From Deferribacteraceae bacterium UBA1873 (GTDB lineage Bacteria; Chrysiogenota; Deferribacteres; Deferribacterales; Flexistipitaceae), in NCBI GenBank assembly GCA_002338145.1, contig DDHP01000077.1:1-25705 (forward strand): 25,705 bases of DNA. Reading direction: 5' to 3'. Below are positions 15,573-24,280 of the stretch, piece after piece (positions within the stretch are counted from its first letter, which is position 1; the number at the start of each line of letters is the position of its first letter). A program made the position numbers and the translations under genes. The notes beneath the pieces were generated by a model, which made no database searches, was not told where the DNA came from, and worked only from the letters and a program-made list of their open reading frames with translations.

Positions 15573-15610
15573 ATAAAGGGGGGTGTGGCTCCTCCCTTTA
15601 TTAAAATTTT
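15572..15610 (+). terminator. Probable terminator after the L25 gene
   Basis: AATAAAGGG (15572-15580) can pair with CCCTTTATT (15594-15602) around a GC-rich 13-base loop that may extend the stem. It is followed by AAAATTTT rather than a clean T run. The hairpin begins at the stop codon. The weak T tract lowers confidence. Confidence 0.55.
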
Positions 15611-15748
15611 GCCTATTTTAATGATAAATAGTCTGGGATAAAGATTAACACAGGTAAATTTACTTTAAACCATTGGGTGTTCTATTTTGATTATTTGGGT
15701 GTTTTTATACTTTTTCCTCCGCTGCTTTTATAATTTCAGGGGGTAATA

Positions 15749-16996
15749 TTGCTTTTAAGTGGTTATATTATAGTACTTATTCTTATTTTTGCGGAAGTGC
15801 TAAATATTCTAGTGGAAAAAGTCAATGACAAATATATTAAAAATGCTGCGGCAAACCCGCCAAAGAAAGTTTTGGATATTTATTCAAAAGATGAAATTGC
15901 ACAAAGTTCCTTTTATCACATAGACAAATCAAAAGTGGCATACTATGAAAATGTTATGCATGGTATACTCTTCTTTTCACTTTTGCTGCTGGGAACTTTT
16001 CAGTGGTTTTCTTCTGAGTTGATAGATACTTTCGGGAATGAATATAAAATGGCATTTATCTTTTTTTTGGTTTTTCGGCTATTTTTTGGTTTAATCGGTC
16101 TTCCTTTTGATATTTATGAAACATTTGTTGTAGAAAAAAAATATCATTTTAACAAAATCACCCCATTGCTTTATGTCCGAGATCTTCTTGTGGGGGGTAT
16201 TGTTTCTTTTGCTATTTTTACTGTGCTACTGTTTTTGGTAATGTTTCTGATAAGCTCAGCAGGAAGATTCTGGTATATATATGCTGCTGTGGCTGTGTTT
16301 ATGTTTTCGATGCTCATGATGTATCTTTATCCCACACTCATTGCGCCACTTTTTAATAAATTTGAGCCGCTGAAAGATAAAAATCTTAAGGAAAAGATAT
16401 TTAAATTGGCTGAAAAAGCAAAGTTTCCTCTCAAAAACATTATGCAGATGGATGCCTCTAAAAGGTCATCACATTCTAATGCTTATTTCACCGGCTTTGG
16501 AAAAAACAAGCGTATTGTGCTTTTTGATACACTTTTGCAAAATCATAAAGAAAATGAAATTCTGAATATTCTGGCTCATGAAATAGGACATTATAAATTG
16601 GGGCATTTGAAAAAAATACTTGTTTTTATGTTTGTTTCAGTTTTTGTCTCTTTTTTTCTTGTACATGTACTAATCAGTAGCGATTTTATATATGATGCTC
16701 TTGGTTTTGAAAAATCTATTTTTATAGGGCTGTTTATTCTCTCGTTTCTTTTAGCACCGGCGGATACGATTTTTGCTCCTCTGTTTTCTTCTATTTCAAG
16801 GAAGCATGAATACGAAGCGGACAAATTTGCAGTTAGTTTGACGGGGGATATCTCAGGAATGAAGGAGGCGCTTATCAAGCTTCATAAGGATAATCTGTCT
16901 TTTCCGCTCCCACATCCTGTGTATGTGAAAATGCATTACTCCCATCCCCCTTTGCCTGAAAGAATATATTTTCTGGAGAAAATCCGGGAGCAATAA
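15749..16996 (+). CDS. M48 family (Ste24/CAAX-type) integral membrane zinc protease
   Basis: The 415-residue protein has the N-terminal multi-helix domain of the Ste24 group and then the protease core: zinc motif HEIGH followed by YKLGHLKK (near residue 275), and the third ligand Glu in EYEADKFAVSL (near 355). About six or seven membrane segments are visible. Eukaryotic Ste24 trims prenylated proteins; bacterial relatives are thought to act in membrane protein quality control, so substrate is unknown. It starts at a TTG preceded by AGGGGG (15739-15743), and the next 20 residues form the first helix, which supports the start. A TATAAT at 15729-15734 is too close to the ribosome site to judge. 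Confidence 0.93.
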   Translation: MLLSGYIIVLILIFAEVLNILVEKVNDKYIKNAAANPPKKVLDIYSKDEIAQSSFYHIDKSKVAYYENVMHGILFFSLLLLGTFQWFSSELIDTFGNEYKMAFIFFLVFRLFFGLIGLPFDIYETFVVEKKYHFNKITPLLYVRDLLVGGIVSFAIFTVLLFLVMFLISSAGRFWYIYAAVAVFMFSMLMMYLYPTLIAPLFNKFEPLKDKNLKEKIFKLAEKAKFPLKNIMQMDASKRSSHSNAYFTGFGKNKRIVLFDTLLQNHKENEILNILAHEIGHYKLGHLKKILVFMFVSVFVSFFLVHVLISSDFIYDALGFEKSIFIGLFILSFLLAPADTIFAPLFSSISRKHEYEADKFAVSLTGDISGMKEALIKLHKDNLSFPLPHPVYVKMHYSHPPLPERIYFLEKIREQ

Positions 16997-17041
16997 TCAG
17001 CATCTGTTTTATTGTTCCCATGCTTACTTATATTTATTAAT

Positions 17042-18751
17042 TTACTTAAGATACTCCAGGAGTTCCATTGTCTTGCTGACAGATTCTTCACGTTTTACTA
17101 AAATGGTATTTTTATTTTTTCTGACAAAGAGCTCAACATTTCCTTCTTTGAGATTCTTTTTGCCCACATTGATTCTTAATGGATAGCCAATAAGATCTGC
17201 ATCGTTAAACTTTACACCAGCTCTTTCGTCTCTGTCATCAATTGCTACGTCAATGCCCTTTTTCTTTAACTTTATGTAAATGGTTTCGGCTACGTTGTTT
17301 ACTTCATCGTCATTCGTATTTACCGGCACTACGATTACTTCAAAAGGAGCAAGCTGTACAGGCCATATAATGCCTGCATCATCGTGATTTTGTTCAATTG
17401 CTGCAGCGGCGGTTCTTCCTATTCCTATACCATAGCATCCCATTATCATATATTTTTGCTTGCCGTCTTTATCAAGGTAAGTGGCATTCATGCTTTCCGA
17501 GTATTTTGTTCCAAGCTTAAAAATATGCCCTACTTCAATTCCTTTGGTGATAACATAACTGCCTTTACCACATTTGGGGCAGGTATCCCCCGGTTCAGCC
17601 ATCCTAAAGTCATCAAATTGTGTTACTGTAAAATCTCTTGTGTGGTTTACATTTAATAGGTGAAGATTTTTCTCGTTTGCACCTGTTACAAAATTTTTCA
17701 TATGTTTTATAGCATTATCTGCGTAAATGGGTATGTCTAAACCAACCGGACCTGAAAAACCAATTGCCCCACCTGTTATTTCTTCTATCTCACTTTCGGA
17801 AGCAAACTCCACATTTACAACATCCAGAAAATTTTTAAGTTTTACAAGGTTGACTTCGTGATCACCTCTTATCATTAAAGCGACAAACTTATCATCGGCT
17901 TTTAATATTAGGGTTTTTGCAACGGATGTTGTCTCTATTCCGAGATATTTTGCCACGTCATCAACAGTTTTTTTGTCCGGGGTTTCAATCTTTTCAATTG
18001 CTCTTTCTTCGCTTTCATCCGGCAAATATTTGTTATCACATATGGCTTTTTCAACATTTGCAGAGTAATTGCAACTATCGCAACTGATTACATAATCTTC
18101 CCCTGTATCAGCTAAAACCATAAATTCATGAGAAAACGATCCTCCAATAGCACCGGAATCTGCTTCCACAACTTTATATTTCAAACCACAGGCTTCAAAA
18201 ATTTTGCAGTAGGCTTCATGCATGTTTTTGTAACTTTTTTCAGCCATTTCATCATTAATATCAAAGGAATAAGCATCCTTCATGATAAATTCACGCCCTC
18301 TCATGAGTCCGAAACGAGGTCTGACCTCATCTCTGAATTTTGTCTGTATTTGGTAGAGATTGAGAGGCAGTTGTTTGTAGCTTTTTATGCTGTTCCTGAC
18401 AATATCGGTAACAACCTCTTCATGTGTGGGACCTATACAAAAATCCCGTCCATGTCTGTCCTTGAGCCTTAACAGTTCTTTCCCGTAATCATTCCAACGG
18501 CCACTTTCCTGCCAAAGTTCTGCAGAGCATACTGTAGGCATTAAAAGCTCAGTGCCACCATGATCATTCATATATTTTCTAACGATATTTTCTACTTTTT
18601 TAAGCACTTTTAAACCCAGAGGAAGATATGAATATATCCCTGCTGCGGATTTGCGTATCATGCCTGCCCTGAGCATAAGCTTATGACTCACCACTTCTGC
18701 TTCGGCGGGTGTTTCTCTGAGTGTGGGAATAAAATAACATGTTAATCTCAT
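17042..18751 (-). CDS. proS: Prolyl-tRNA synthetase ProS
   Basis: ProS charges tRNA-Pro. From the chosen start the protein has 569 residues, the length of the bacterial type with an editing insertion. It begins MRLTCYFIPTLRETPAEAE. The class II catalytic core is visible with LRAGMIRKSAAGIYSYLPLG, FRDEVRPRFGLMRGREFIMKDAYSFD and the motif-3 region CYGIGIGRT. Between them is the YbaK-like editing domain (KTLILKADDKFVALMIRGDHEVN). The C-terminal anticodon-binding domain includes DDRDERAGVKFNDADLIGYP. A longer start at 18805 exists, but the ATG at 18751 has a GGAG at proper distance. Its 226-base leader after trmB is rich in inverted repeats. Confidence 0.97.
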   Translation of the reverse strand: MRLTCYFIPTLRETPAEAEVVSHKLMLRAGMIRKSAAGIYSYLPLGLKVLKKVENIVRKYMNDHGGTELLMPTVCSAELWQESGRWNDYGKELLRLKDRHGRDFCIGPTHEEVVTDIVRNSIKSYKQLPLNLYQIQTKFRDEVRPRFGLMRGREFIMKDAYSFDINDEMAEKSYKNMHEAYCKIFEACGLKYKVVEADSGAIGGSFSHEFMVLADTGEDYVISCDSCNYSANVEKAICDNKYLPDESEERAIEKIETPDKKTVDDVAKYLGIETTSVAKTLILKADDKFVALMIRGDHEVNLVKLKNFLDVVNVEFASESEIEEITGGAIGFSGPVGLDIPIYADNAIKHMKNFVTGANEKNLHLLNVNHTRDFTVTQFDDFRMAEPGDTCPKCGKGSYVITKGIEVGHIFKLGTKYSESMNATYLDKDGKQKYMIMGCYGIGIGRTAAAAIEQNHDDAGIIWPVQLAPFEVIVVPVNTNDDEVNNVAETIYIKLKKKGIDVAIDDRDERAGVKFNDADLIGYPLRINVGKKNLKEGNVELFVRKNKNTILVKREESVSKTMELLEYLK

Positions 18752-18869
18752 TAGTTGGACTCCATTTTTTTCCAAAATAATAACAGTGCTCTTGAATTGT
18801 TGCAAGAAATTTTAAGCAACGAGACCTTTCCTCAACGTGAAACCTTTGAATAAGTCCCCCACCCAGTAA

Positions 18870-18967
18870 AGCACCTCGAAGGTGCTCGATTTGCAACCTC
18901 CCCTAAATTATGAAGAGGAGTTTTATCTCCCCCCTATCATAGAGTTAGGAGAAGATTAAGGGGAGGT
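18870..18967. repeat. Inverted-repeat-rich element in the proS leader
   Basis: Several palindromes are nested in the 226-base gap between trmB and proS. A 7-base stem AGCACCT/AGGTGCT with a CGA loop lies at 18870-18886. Longer arms ACCTCCCCT (18896-18904) and AGGGGAGGT (18959-18967) enclose a central AGGAG/CTCC stem around 18917-18930. The base composition, rich in C runs and G runs, differs from the AT-rich surroundings. It may be a dispersed intergenic repeat or a structured leader for proS. I see no T-box core sequence. Confidence 0.55.
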
Positions 18968-18977
18968 AAAATTTATT

Positions 18978-19652
18978 TTAAACTTTCTTTAGCTTGAAAA
19001 AGTATACACCTTTGTTTAAAGCGAATTTGCGGTAATATTTCGTTGGGTAGTAATCCACCAGCTCATTGACATAAACACTTTCAAAACAGGATCTGAGTGC
19101 ATCGACAGTTATCAGATTTGTCATGATTTCTTTCGCATAATTTTCATGGTCAGTGGCTATGTAGAGTGTACCGTCGGTTTGCATTTTTTCTGATAACAGT
19201 CTAAGGAAAGAAGTTTTCATAAGCCTTCTCTTATGGTGCTTTTTTTTAGGCCATGGATCGGGGAAGTTAATGAAAAACGTTTTTACACTTTCAGGTGGGA
19301 AAAGCCTGACAAAAAAACTGCCATCATAATGGATAAGCTTAATATTGTTCAATTCTCTTTTCTGTGCTCTGGAAATAGCTTTTCTGATAACCCTTTTTAC
19401 TACTTCAAAGCCTAAAAAATTTTCCTCAGGAAACTTTGATGCGTAGTGTACCAGGAACTCCCCGTTACCGATTCCTATTTCCACATTTACAGGGTTTGTA
19501 TTAGCAAATATATCTTTAAAATCGATTAAATTATAATCTGTATATGGTTTAATCTGCTCTTTTATTTTATCGGAAAAAATATACAGATTTTCCTGAAAGT
19601 CCAGATTAAGCTTGGTAAAATCTTTTGTTTTAAGCTGAGTTTCTATAGCCAT
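18978..19652 (-). CDS. trmB: tRNA (guanine-N7)-methyltransferase TrmB
   Basis: TrmB methylates G46 in the variable loop of many tRNAs. The 224-residue protein has the SAM-binding motif VEIGIGNGEFL (about 57-67), then FLGFEVVKR. It also has the TrmB hallmark FFINFPDPWPKKKHHKRR (about 126-143) and the C-terminal ATDHENYA. Length and motifs are normal. The start is three bases after the stop of the DUF1858 gene and has only a weak ribosome site, so translation is probably coupled to that small gene. Confidence 0.97.
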   Translation of the reverse strand: MAIETQLKTKDFTKLNLDFQENLYIFSDKIKEQIKPYTDYNLIDFKDIFANTNPVNVEIGIGNGEFLVHYASKFPEENFLGFEVVKRVIRKAISRAQKRELNNIKLIHYDGSFFVRLFPPESVKTFFINFPDPWPKKKHHKRRLMKTSFLRLLSEKMQTDGTLYIATDHENYAKEIMTNLITVDALRSCFESVYVNELVDYYPTKYYRKFALNKGVYFFKLKKV

Positions 19653-19655
19653 AGG

Positions 19656-19856
19656 TTAATTATTTTTTCCCAGCTTTTTTAATTCCTTCAAAACTTCATT
19701 CACATCTAATCCATGCATCATGCAACCTTTTTCAAGGGTTTCACTTTGTATCCCCAGGCAACTGATGCATCCCATATTAAATTTTTCAAAAATATCTTTG
19801 CTGCCGGGAGTTTCTTTTAAGATATCTGCAATCAACGTGTCTTTTGAAATTGCCAT
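19656..19856 (-). CDS. DUF1858 domain protein
   Basis: This 66-residue protein is a single DUF1858 domain: an N-terminal ISKDTLIADILKETPGSKDIF, then GCISC (Cys30 and Cys33) and a third Cys at 45 (KGCMMHGLD). Such domains occur alone or fused to sulfur-carrier and hybrid-cluster-type proteins in anaerobes; they may bind metal or a cofactor, but the role is unknown. The ATG has a clear GGAGG five bases upstream. It leads trmB with a three-base gap, a pairing that may be only translational. Confidence 0.88.
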   Translation of the reverse strand: MAISKDTLIADILKETPGSKDIFEKFNMGCISCLGIQSETLEKGCMMHGLDVNEVLKELKKLGKNN

Positions 19857-19877
19857 TACATCCTCCGTAAAAAAAAC

Positions 19878-19907
19878 TTGATTATCTTGTAATTTTTATG
19901 TTAGCAT
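19878..19907 (+). promoter_or_regulatory. Possible promoter for rpmB
   Basis: The elements are -35 TTGATT (19878-19883), an 18-base spacer and -10 TAGCAT (19902-19907) with an extended TGT before it. It lies in the 97-base divergent gap between the DUF1858 gene and rpmB. The -10 match is moderate, so the call is tentative. Confidence 0.4.
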
Positions 19908-19953
19908 CTCAGGCTCTTAAATGCAAGATTATAAGTCCCAGGAGGAATAGAAA

Positions 19954-20145
19954 ATGGCAAAAAGATGTGACATATGTGGGAAAGGACCAATGTTTGGCAA
20001 TACTATCAGCCACGCTCATAATGTTAGTAAAAGGGTTTTTTACCCGAATGTGCATAAAATGCGTGTTCTGGACAATAATGGTAAGCCTACCCAGAAAAAA
20101 GTTTGCACAAAATGTCTCAAATCAGGGAAAGTTCGCAAGGCTTAA
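19954..20145 (+). CDS. rpmB: Ribosomal protein L28 (bL28)
   Basis: bL28 is a small component of the large ribosomal subunit. The 63-residue protein begins MAKRCDICGKGPMFGN and has the conserved SHAHNVSKR segment. It keeps four zinc-ribbon cysteines (5, 8, 51 and 54), so it is the zinc-binding C+ form. An AGGAGG stands just upstream of the ATG. It is transcribed alone, divergent from the DUF1858-trmB run, and its stop codon lies within the stem of its own terminator. A longer overlapping frame from 19898 is a shadow. Confidence 0.97.
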   Translation: MAKRCDICGKGPMFGNTISHAHNVSKRVFYPNVHKMRVLDNNGKPTQKKVCTKCLKSGKVRKA

Positions 20146-20173
20146 ACCCGTTTATGGGGTTTAAGCCTTTTTT
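20139..20173 (+). terminator. Rho-independent terminator of rpmB
   Basis: GGCTTAAACCC (20139-20149) pairs perfectly over 11 bases with GGGTTTAAGCC (20157-20167) around a 7-base loop, followed by six T (20168-20173). The rpmB stop codon (20143-20145) is inside the left arm, and the T run overlaps the end of the convergent rel gene. On the minus strand the hairpin lacks a following T run, so it works mainly for rpmB. Confidence 0.92.
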
Positions 20174-22307
20174 ATCTTGTGACAACGCTGTAGACTCCCT
20201 TGATTGATTTTATTTTGTTTATAACTTTCTGTAATTGATCTTTACTGCTTACTTCAATATGATAGCTTTGCCTTGCTTTTGTATCTCCACTGGATTTGGC
20301 TGACATCTCCACAATATTTACTCCGAGATCGTTCATGATGCTTGTGAGGTCATTGATCATCCCTGGGCGGTCTTCTGTAACAGTATAAAGCTTTACCACC
20401 ATTTTATACTGCTGTTTGTTGTCCCAGACCACATCCATTATCCTATCTTCGTCCAGTGTCATATTGCGTAAATTTTTGCAGTCAGCTTTATGGACAATAA
20501 CTCCACGTCCTCTGCTTACATACCCTTTCACATCGTCTCCGGGTAATGGGTTACAGCAACCTGCTACTTTTACCATGACGTTGTCAATACCCTCGATTTT
20601 AAACGGTTCCGTTTTGCCGGTTGTCGATGTTTTGGTGGTAGTCTCATCGTCTTTTTCTTCCGGTTTGTAAAACAGATGGAGTACTTGTTTGGAAGAAAGG
20701 CGCCCAAAGCCCACATTTTTGTACAGATCCTCAGAATCTGTCAGATTGAATTTATTTAATATTTTTTCAAGGCTTTTATTTTCGTTTATTATTTCTTTTA
20801 GCTTGAGATTGTGTTCTTTAAATTCTTTATCCAGTAGTTCCCAACCTATTTGTATAGCTTTATCCTGTTCTTTTTTTCTCAAAAAAGAGCGTATTCTTGT
20901 TTTTGCTCTGTTTGTTTTTACAAAGTTCAGCCAATCTCTTCTGGGTTCTTGTGTGGAGGATGTCATTATTTCAACTTTTTCACCACTTTTTAGTTTATAG
21001 CGTAAAGGCACCATTCTGCCGTTTACCTTTGCGCCGACAGTTGTGTTGCCCACTTCTGAGTGAATGTTGTATGCAAAGTCAATGGGGGTTGATCCTCTGG
21101 GTAATTCAACCACCTCACCAGCAGGGGTGAAAAGATAAATTTGTGCCGGCAGAACATCTTCTTTGAGTGCGTCCACAAGATCCTGAGGGCGTTTCAGTTC
21201 CTTCTGGTCAAGAAGCTGACGCAACCATATAAAAGATCTGTCTTCTTTGGGATCAAAAGGTTTACCTTCTTTATACTTCCAGTGGGCAGCAATCCCTTCT
21301 TCTGCAATGCGGTTCATTTTATGTGTGCGAATCTGGAATTCAACGGACATACCTTTCGGGCCGATAACAGTAGTATGGAGGGACTGGTACATATTGGATT
21401 TTGGCATGGCTATATAGTCTTTAAACCTACCCTGTATCGGCTTCCATAGGGTATGAATAAGACCTAATACTGCATAACATTCAGGAACGGAATGTACCAG
21501 GATTCTGAGAGCCAGCAAATCATATATTTCATCAAAAGAAGTTTTTTTTCGCACCATTTTGTTGTAAATACTGTAAAAGTGTTTTGGGCGACCGAATATT
21601 TCGGCATCAATATTGTCTTCTTTAAGATGCTTGTGTAAAATTGTAATGATTTCGTTAAGGTAGTTTTCCCTTTCACTTCTTTTAAGTTTTACCTTGTTGT
21701 AAATATCGTAATATGTCTCTGGTTTCAGAACTCTAAAAGCCATGTCCTCCATTTCCCATTTTATCCATGCAATTCCCAGTCTATGAGCAAGGGGAGCATA
21801 AATTTCCAAAGTTTCCTTTGCCACCCTCCTGCGTTTTTCTTCGTGGAGGTGATCTATAGTACGCATGTTGTGTAGCCTGTCTGCGAGTTTAATGACAATG
21901 ACTCTGACATCTTTGGACATAGAGATAAGCATTTTTCTGAAATTTTCAGCTTGCTTTTCCTCAGTGGATTTGAATTTAATTTTTCCTATCTTTGAAACAC
22001 CGTCAACAAGGAAAGCGACATTCTCGCCAAACATTTTCGCAACTTCTTCATATGTTGCATCTGTATCCTCAAGTGTATCATGAAGGATTCCTCCGATGAC
22101 TGTGTCTATATCCATATTCATTTCCGCCAGAATGTAGGCGACGCTGAGTGGGTGAGAAAGATAAGGTTCCCCACTTTTTCTTAGTTGTCCTCTGTGTTTT
22201 CCGGCTGCATATACGTATGCTTTATGAAGTTTTTCGAGATCTTTTATCCCGTTTTTTTTCAGCAAATCCTGAATATCCATTAAACGGATATTTTTGTAAC
22301 TGCTCAT
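20172..22307 (-). CDS. rel: Bifunctional (p)ppGpp synthetase/hydrolase (Rel/SpoT)
   Basis: This long RSH enzyme makes and degrades the stringent-response alarmone. The 711-residue protein has the HD hydrolase domain with His52 and the HDTLED motif (76-81), both intact. The synthetase domain carries RFKDYIAMPKSNMYQSLHT (294-312), where RFKD is the form seen in bifunctional enzymes rather than synthetase-only RelA. TGS (QIYLFTPAGEVVELP), the cysteine-containing CC/zinc-finger region (VAGCCNPLPGDDV) and a C-terminal ACT domain follow. The start overlaps the recJ stop by four bases (ATGA) with GAGGAG upstream, so the two are co-translated. Confidence 0.97.
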   Translation of the reverse strand: MSSYKNIRLMDIQDLLKKNGIKDLEKLHKAYVYAAGKHRGQLRKSGEPYLSHPLSVAYILAEMNMDIDTVIGGILHDTLEDTDATYEEVAKMFGENVAFLVDGVSKIGKIKFKSTEEKQAENFRKMLISMSKDVRVIVIKLADRLHNMRTIDHLHEEKRRRVAKETLEIYAPLAHRLGIAWIKWEMEDMAFRVLKPETYYDIYNKVKLKRSERENYLNEIITILHKHLKEDNIDAEIFGRPKHFYSIYNKMVRKKTSFDEIYDLLALRILVHSVPECYAVLGLIHTLWKPIQGRFKDYIAMPKSNMYQSLHTTVIGPKGMSVEFQIRTHKMNRIAEEGIAAHWKYKEGKPFDPKEDRSFIWLRQLLDQKELKRPQDLVDALKEDVLPAQIYLFTPAGEVVELPRGSTPIDFAYNIHSEVGNTTVGAKVNGRMVPLRYKLKSGEKVEIMTSSTQEPRRDWLNFVKTNRAKTRIRSFLRKKEQDKAIQIGWELLDKEFKEHNLKLKEIINENKSLEKILNKFNLTDSEDLYKNVGFGRLSSKQVLHLFYKPEEKDDETTTKTSTTGKTEPFKIEGIDNVMVKVAGCCNPLPGDDVKGYVSRGRGVIVHKADCKNLRNMTLDEDRIMDVVWDNKQQYKMVVKLYTVTEDRPGMINDLTSIMNDLGVNIVEMSAKSSGDTKARQSYHIEVSSKDQLQKVINKIKSIKGVYSVVTR

Positions 22308-24067
22308 TCGCTCCTCTTAATATCCTTGATCTTCAGTTGTATACTGTTCTCCCCTGTCCAGACGTTGAATTCCGGAAAAAACAGGATATCGAACGTATCG
22401 TAATTTTGTAAATATTCCTCATATTCCCTGAAGTTATAGCCAATTATTTCGAACAACTTTCCATTCTTTTCAATGAAACCTTTCAGATGTTTTTTCCCTT
22501 TACCGATAAACGAAAAGTTTTGATATTTTTTTACTCTGCGCATGCAAAAAACAGGCTCCGGGTTTCCTGAGCCAAAAGGTCTCATTTTTTGAAGAGTTTT
22601 GACAAGATGTCTGTTAACTTCATAGGGTTCCACTTCAGTATCTATTTTAATTTCCGGGATAAAGTCACCTTCATCCAGTTCAGAAATGATAAGATTGTGA
22701 AACTCTTTCTGAAGTTTCTTAATATTGAAAGATTCAACCTTTATTCCGGCGGCGTATTTATGACCTCCGAAAGTCATAAGTAAATCTGACAAACTTTTTA
22801 GTCCGTTGTACAAGTTGAATGCAGGGATACTTCTTGCTGAGCCTTTGCCTATTCCGTCTTCAATGGTTACTATAATCGTAGGCCTGAAATACCGTTCCAT
22901 AACCCGGGATGCTATTGTACTTATAACTCCGGGATGCCACTCTTCTGAATATAACACAAGCCCTTTGTATTTTTTATGTAAATCAAAACGCTCAACCTTT
23001 TCATATGATTGTTTGAGGATTTTTCTTTCTATACCCTGTCTGTATTTGTTTTCCATATCCAGTTCTTCTGCCAGCCATCTTGCATTGTCCCTGTTTTTTT
23101 CTATTAAAAGTTTGACACCTCTGTCACAGCTGCCCAGCCGTCCTACTGCGTTGATTCTGGGTGCCAGAACATAGCCCACATGAGCAGAATTAATTTTCGT
23201 GTTCGATAGTCCGGTGATTTTTTTGAGTTCTTCAAGACCTGCTCTGTGACCTTGATAAGATAAAACCTTCAGTCCATGCTTTACAAAAATTCTGTTTTCT
23301 CCGATGAGGGGGACAACATCTGCAATTGTCCCCAGCGCAACAATGTCCAGAAATTCTTTTAAATTTGGCAATTTGATATCTTTAAAAACCTTGCTAAGCT
23401 TGAATTTCAAAGCCATTATTAGTTTGTAAGCCACACCAACTCCGGCAAGGCTTTTAAAAGGATATGTATCTTCGTTTTGATAAGGATCAATAACGGCTAC
23501 AGCTTCAGCCGGGATGTCACCTAAAGGTTGATGGTGATCTGTTACAATAACATCAACATCTATTGATTTAGCATAAGAAATTTCTTCAGAAGACGTGATC
23601 CCGCAATCTACGGTAATTATAAGAGAGCAACCCGCTTTTTTTATTTTTTTGATAGCATTGTTGTTTAAGCCGTAGCCCTCTTCCAACCTGTTTGGAACAT
23701 AGTATATTACGTCCATACCTATATTTTCCAGAAAAAGATACATCAGAGCTGTGGAGGATACCCCGTCTACATCATAATCTCCATATATGCATACACGCTC
23801 ATTGTTGCGCAGGGCAAAAATTATACGTTCGACAGCTTTATCTACATCTTTTAAAAGAAACGGATTTAGAAGATTTCGTAAAGGGGCTTCAAAAAAATTT
23901 TCAATACTCTTTTCACTAAATAAACCACGATTGACCAATACTGCAGATACCGGACGGCTGATGTTGCACTTTGAACTTAATTTCTTTGTGATTGCTACAT
24001 CAGTTTCTCTGTGTACCCACTTGTATTTTGGACTTTTCTCACAGCTTATTTCACACTCTTTCTCCAT
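22304..24067 (-). CDS. recJ: Single-stranded-DNA-specific 5'-3' exonuclease RecJ
   Basis: RecJ degrades single-stranded DNA 5' to 3' in recombination and mismatch repair. The 587-residue protein has the DHH-superfamily motifs in order: DYDVDG (97-102), VDCG (153-156) and DHH (177-179). GYGLN lies between the first two, and the DHHA1 segment (FGGHKYAAGIKV) and C-terminal OB-fold-like domain follow. Length is normal. The ribosome site is weak. It is upstream of rel with a four-base overlap. Coupling of recJ and rel is seen in other bacteria too and may just reflect shared housekeeping expression. Confidence 0.97.
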   Translation of the reverse strand: MEKECEISCEKSPKYKWVHRETDVAITKKLSSKCNISRPVSAVLVNRGLFSEKSIENFFEAPLRNLLNPFLLKDVDKAVERIIFALRNNERVCIYGDYDVDGVSSTALMYLFLENIGMDVIYYVPNRLEEGYGLNNNAIKKIKKAGCSLIITVDCGITSSEEISYAKSIDVDVIVTDHHQPLGDIPAEAVAVIDPYQNEDTYPFKSLAGVGVAYKLIMALKFKLSKVFKDIKLPNLKEFLDIVALGTIADVVPLIGENRIFVKHGLKVLSYQGHRAGLEELKKITGLSNTKINSAHVGYVLAPRINAVGRLGSCDRGVKLLIEKNRDNARWLAEELDMENKYRQGIERKILKQSYEKVERFDLHKKYKGLVLYSEEWHPGVISTIASRVMERYFRPTIIVTIEDGIGKGSARSIPAFNLYNGLKSLSDLLMTFGGHKYAAGIKVESFNIKKLQKEFHNLIISELDEGDFIPEIKIDTEVEPYEVNRHLVKTLQKMRPFGSGNPEPVFCMRRVKKYQNFSFIGKGKKHLKGFIEKNGKLFEIIGYNFREYEEYLQNYDTFDILFFPEFNVWTGENSIQLKIKDIKRSE

Positions 24068-24136
24068 TTACCAACCATTTTTATTATCATTCTAACTTCA
24101 ATGATAATCACATAAGTCCTTAAAATCAAGTAATTA

Positions 24137-24165
24137 TTTGAAGTAGTTTGAAAAACTGCTTCAAA
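24137..24165. promoter_or_regulatory. 13-base-pair hairpin in the recJ/ferredoxin divergent gap
   Basis: TTTGAAGTAGTTT (24137-24149) pairs with AAACTGCTTCAAA (24153-24165) around a GAA loop, with one G-T mismatch. It lies in the middle of the 213-base divergent region, so it does not follow any gene end. It could be an operator or a structure in the recJ leader. The following CCCCGGC and T stretch give it a terminator-like look on the plus strand. Confidence 0.5.
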
Positions 24166-24221
24166 CCCCGGCATTTTTATAACAATATAGAAGGTAAAAG
24201 GATGTCAAAAAAAGCTTTTAG

Positions 24222-24248
24222 TTGAATTTTTGATTAAATATCTATAAT
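24222..24248 (+). promoter_or_regulatory. Possible promoter for the 2-oxoacid oxidoreductase operon
   Basis: The elements are -35 TTGAAT (24222-24227), a 15-base spacer and a perfect -10 TATAAT (24243-24248). Transcription would start near 24255, about 26 bases before the ferredoxin ATG. The short spacer is the weak point. Confidence 0.4.
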
Positions 24249-24280
24249 ATTATCGCAATTTCAGGATATATGGAGGCAAT

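Noticed and set aside
18752..18805. Longer ProS start
   Set aside because: The extra 18 residues do not match the family; the ATG at 18751 has a ribosome site and the usual N-terminus.
18752..18977. T-box riboswitch before proS
   Set aside because: A TGGGTGGGGGAC on the minus strand looks faintly like the T-box core, but the UGGN and ACC features, a specifier stem and a terminator are not visible.
19898..20164. 88-residue frame over rpmB
   Set aside because: It is an out-of-frame shadow of the well-supported L28 gene and its terminator.
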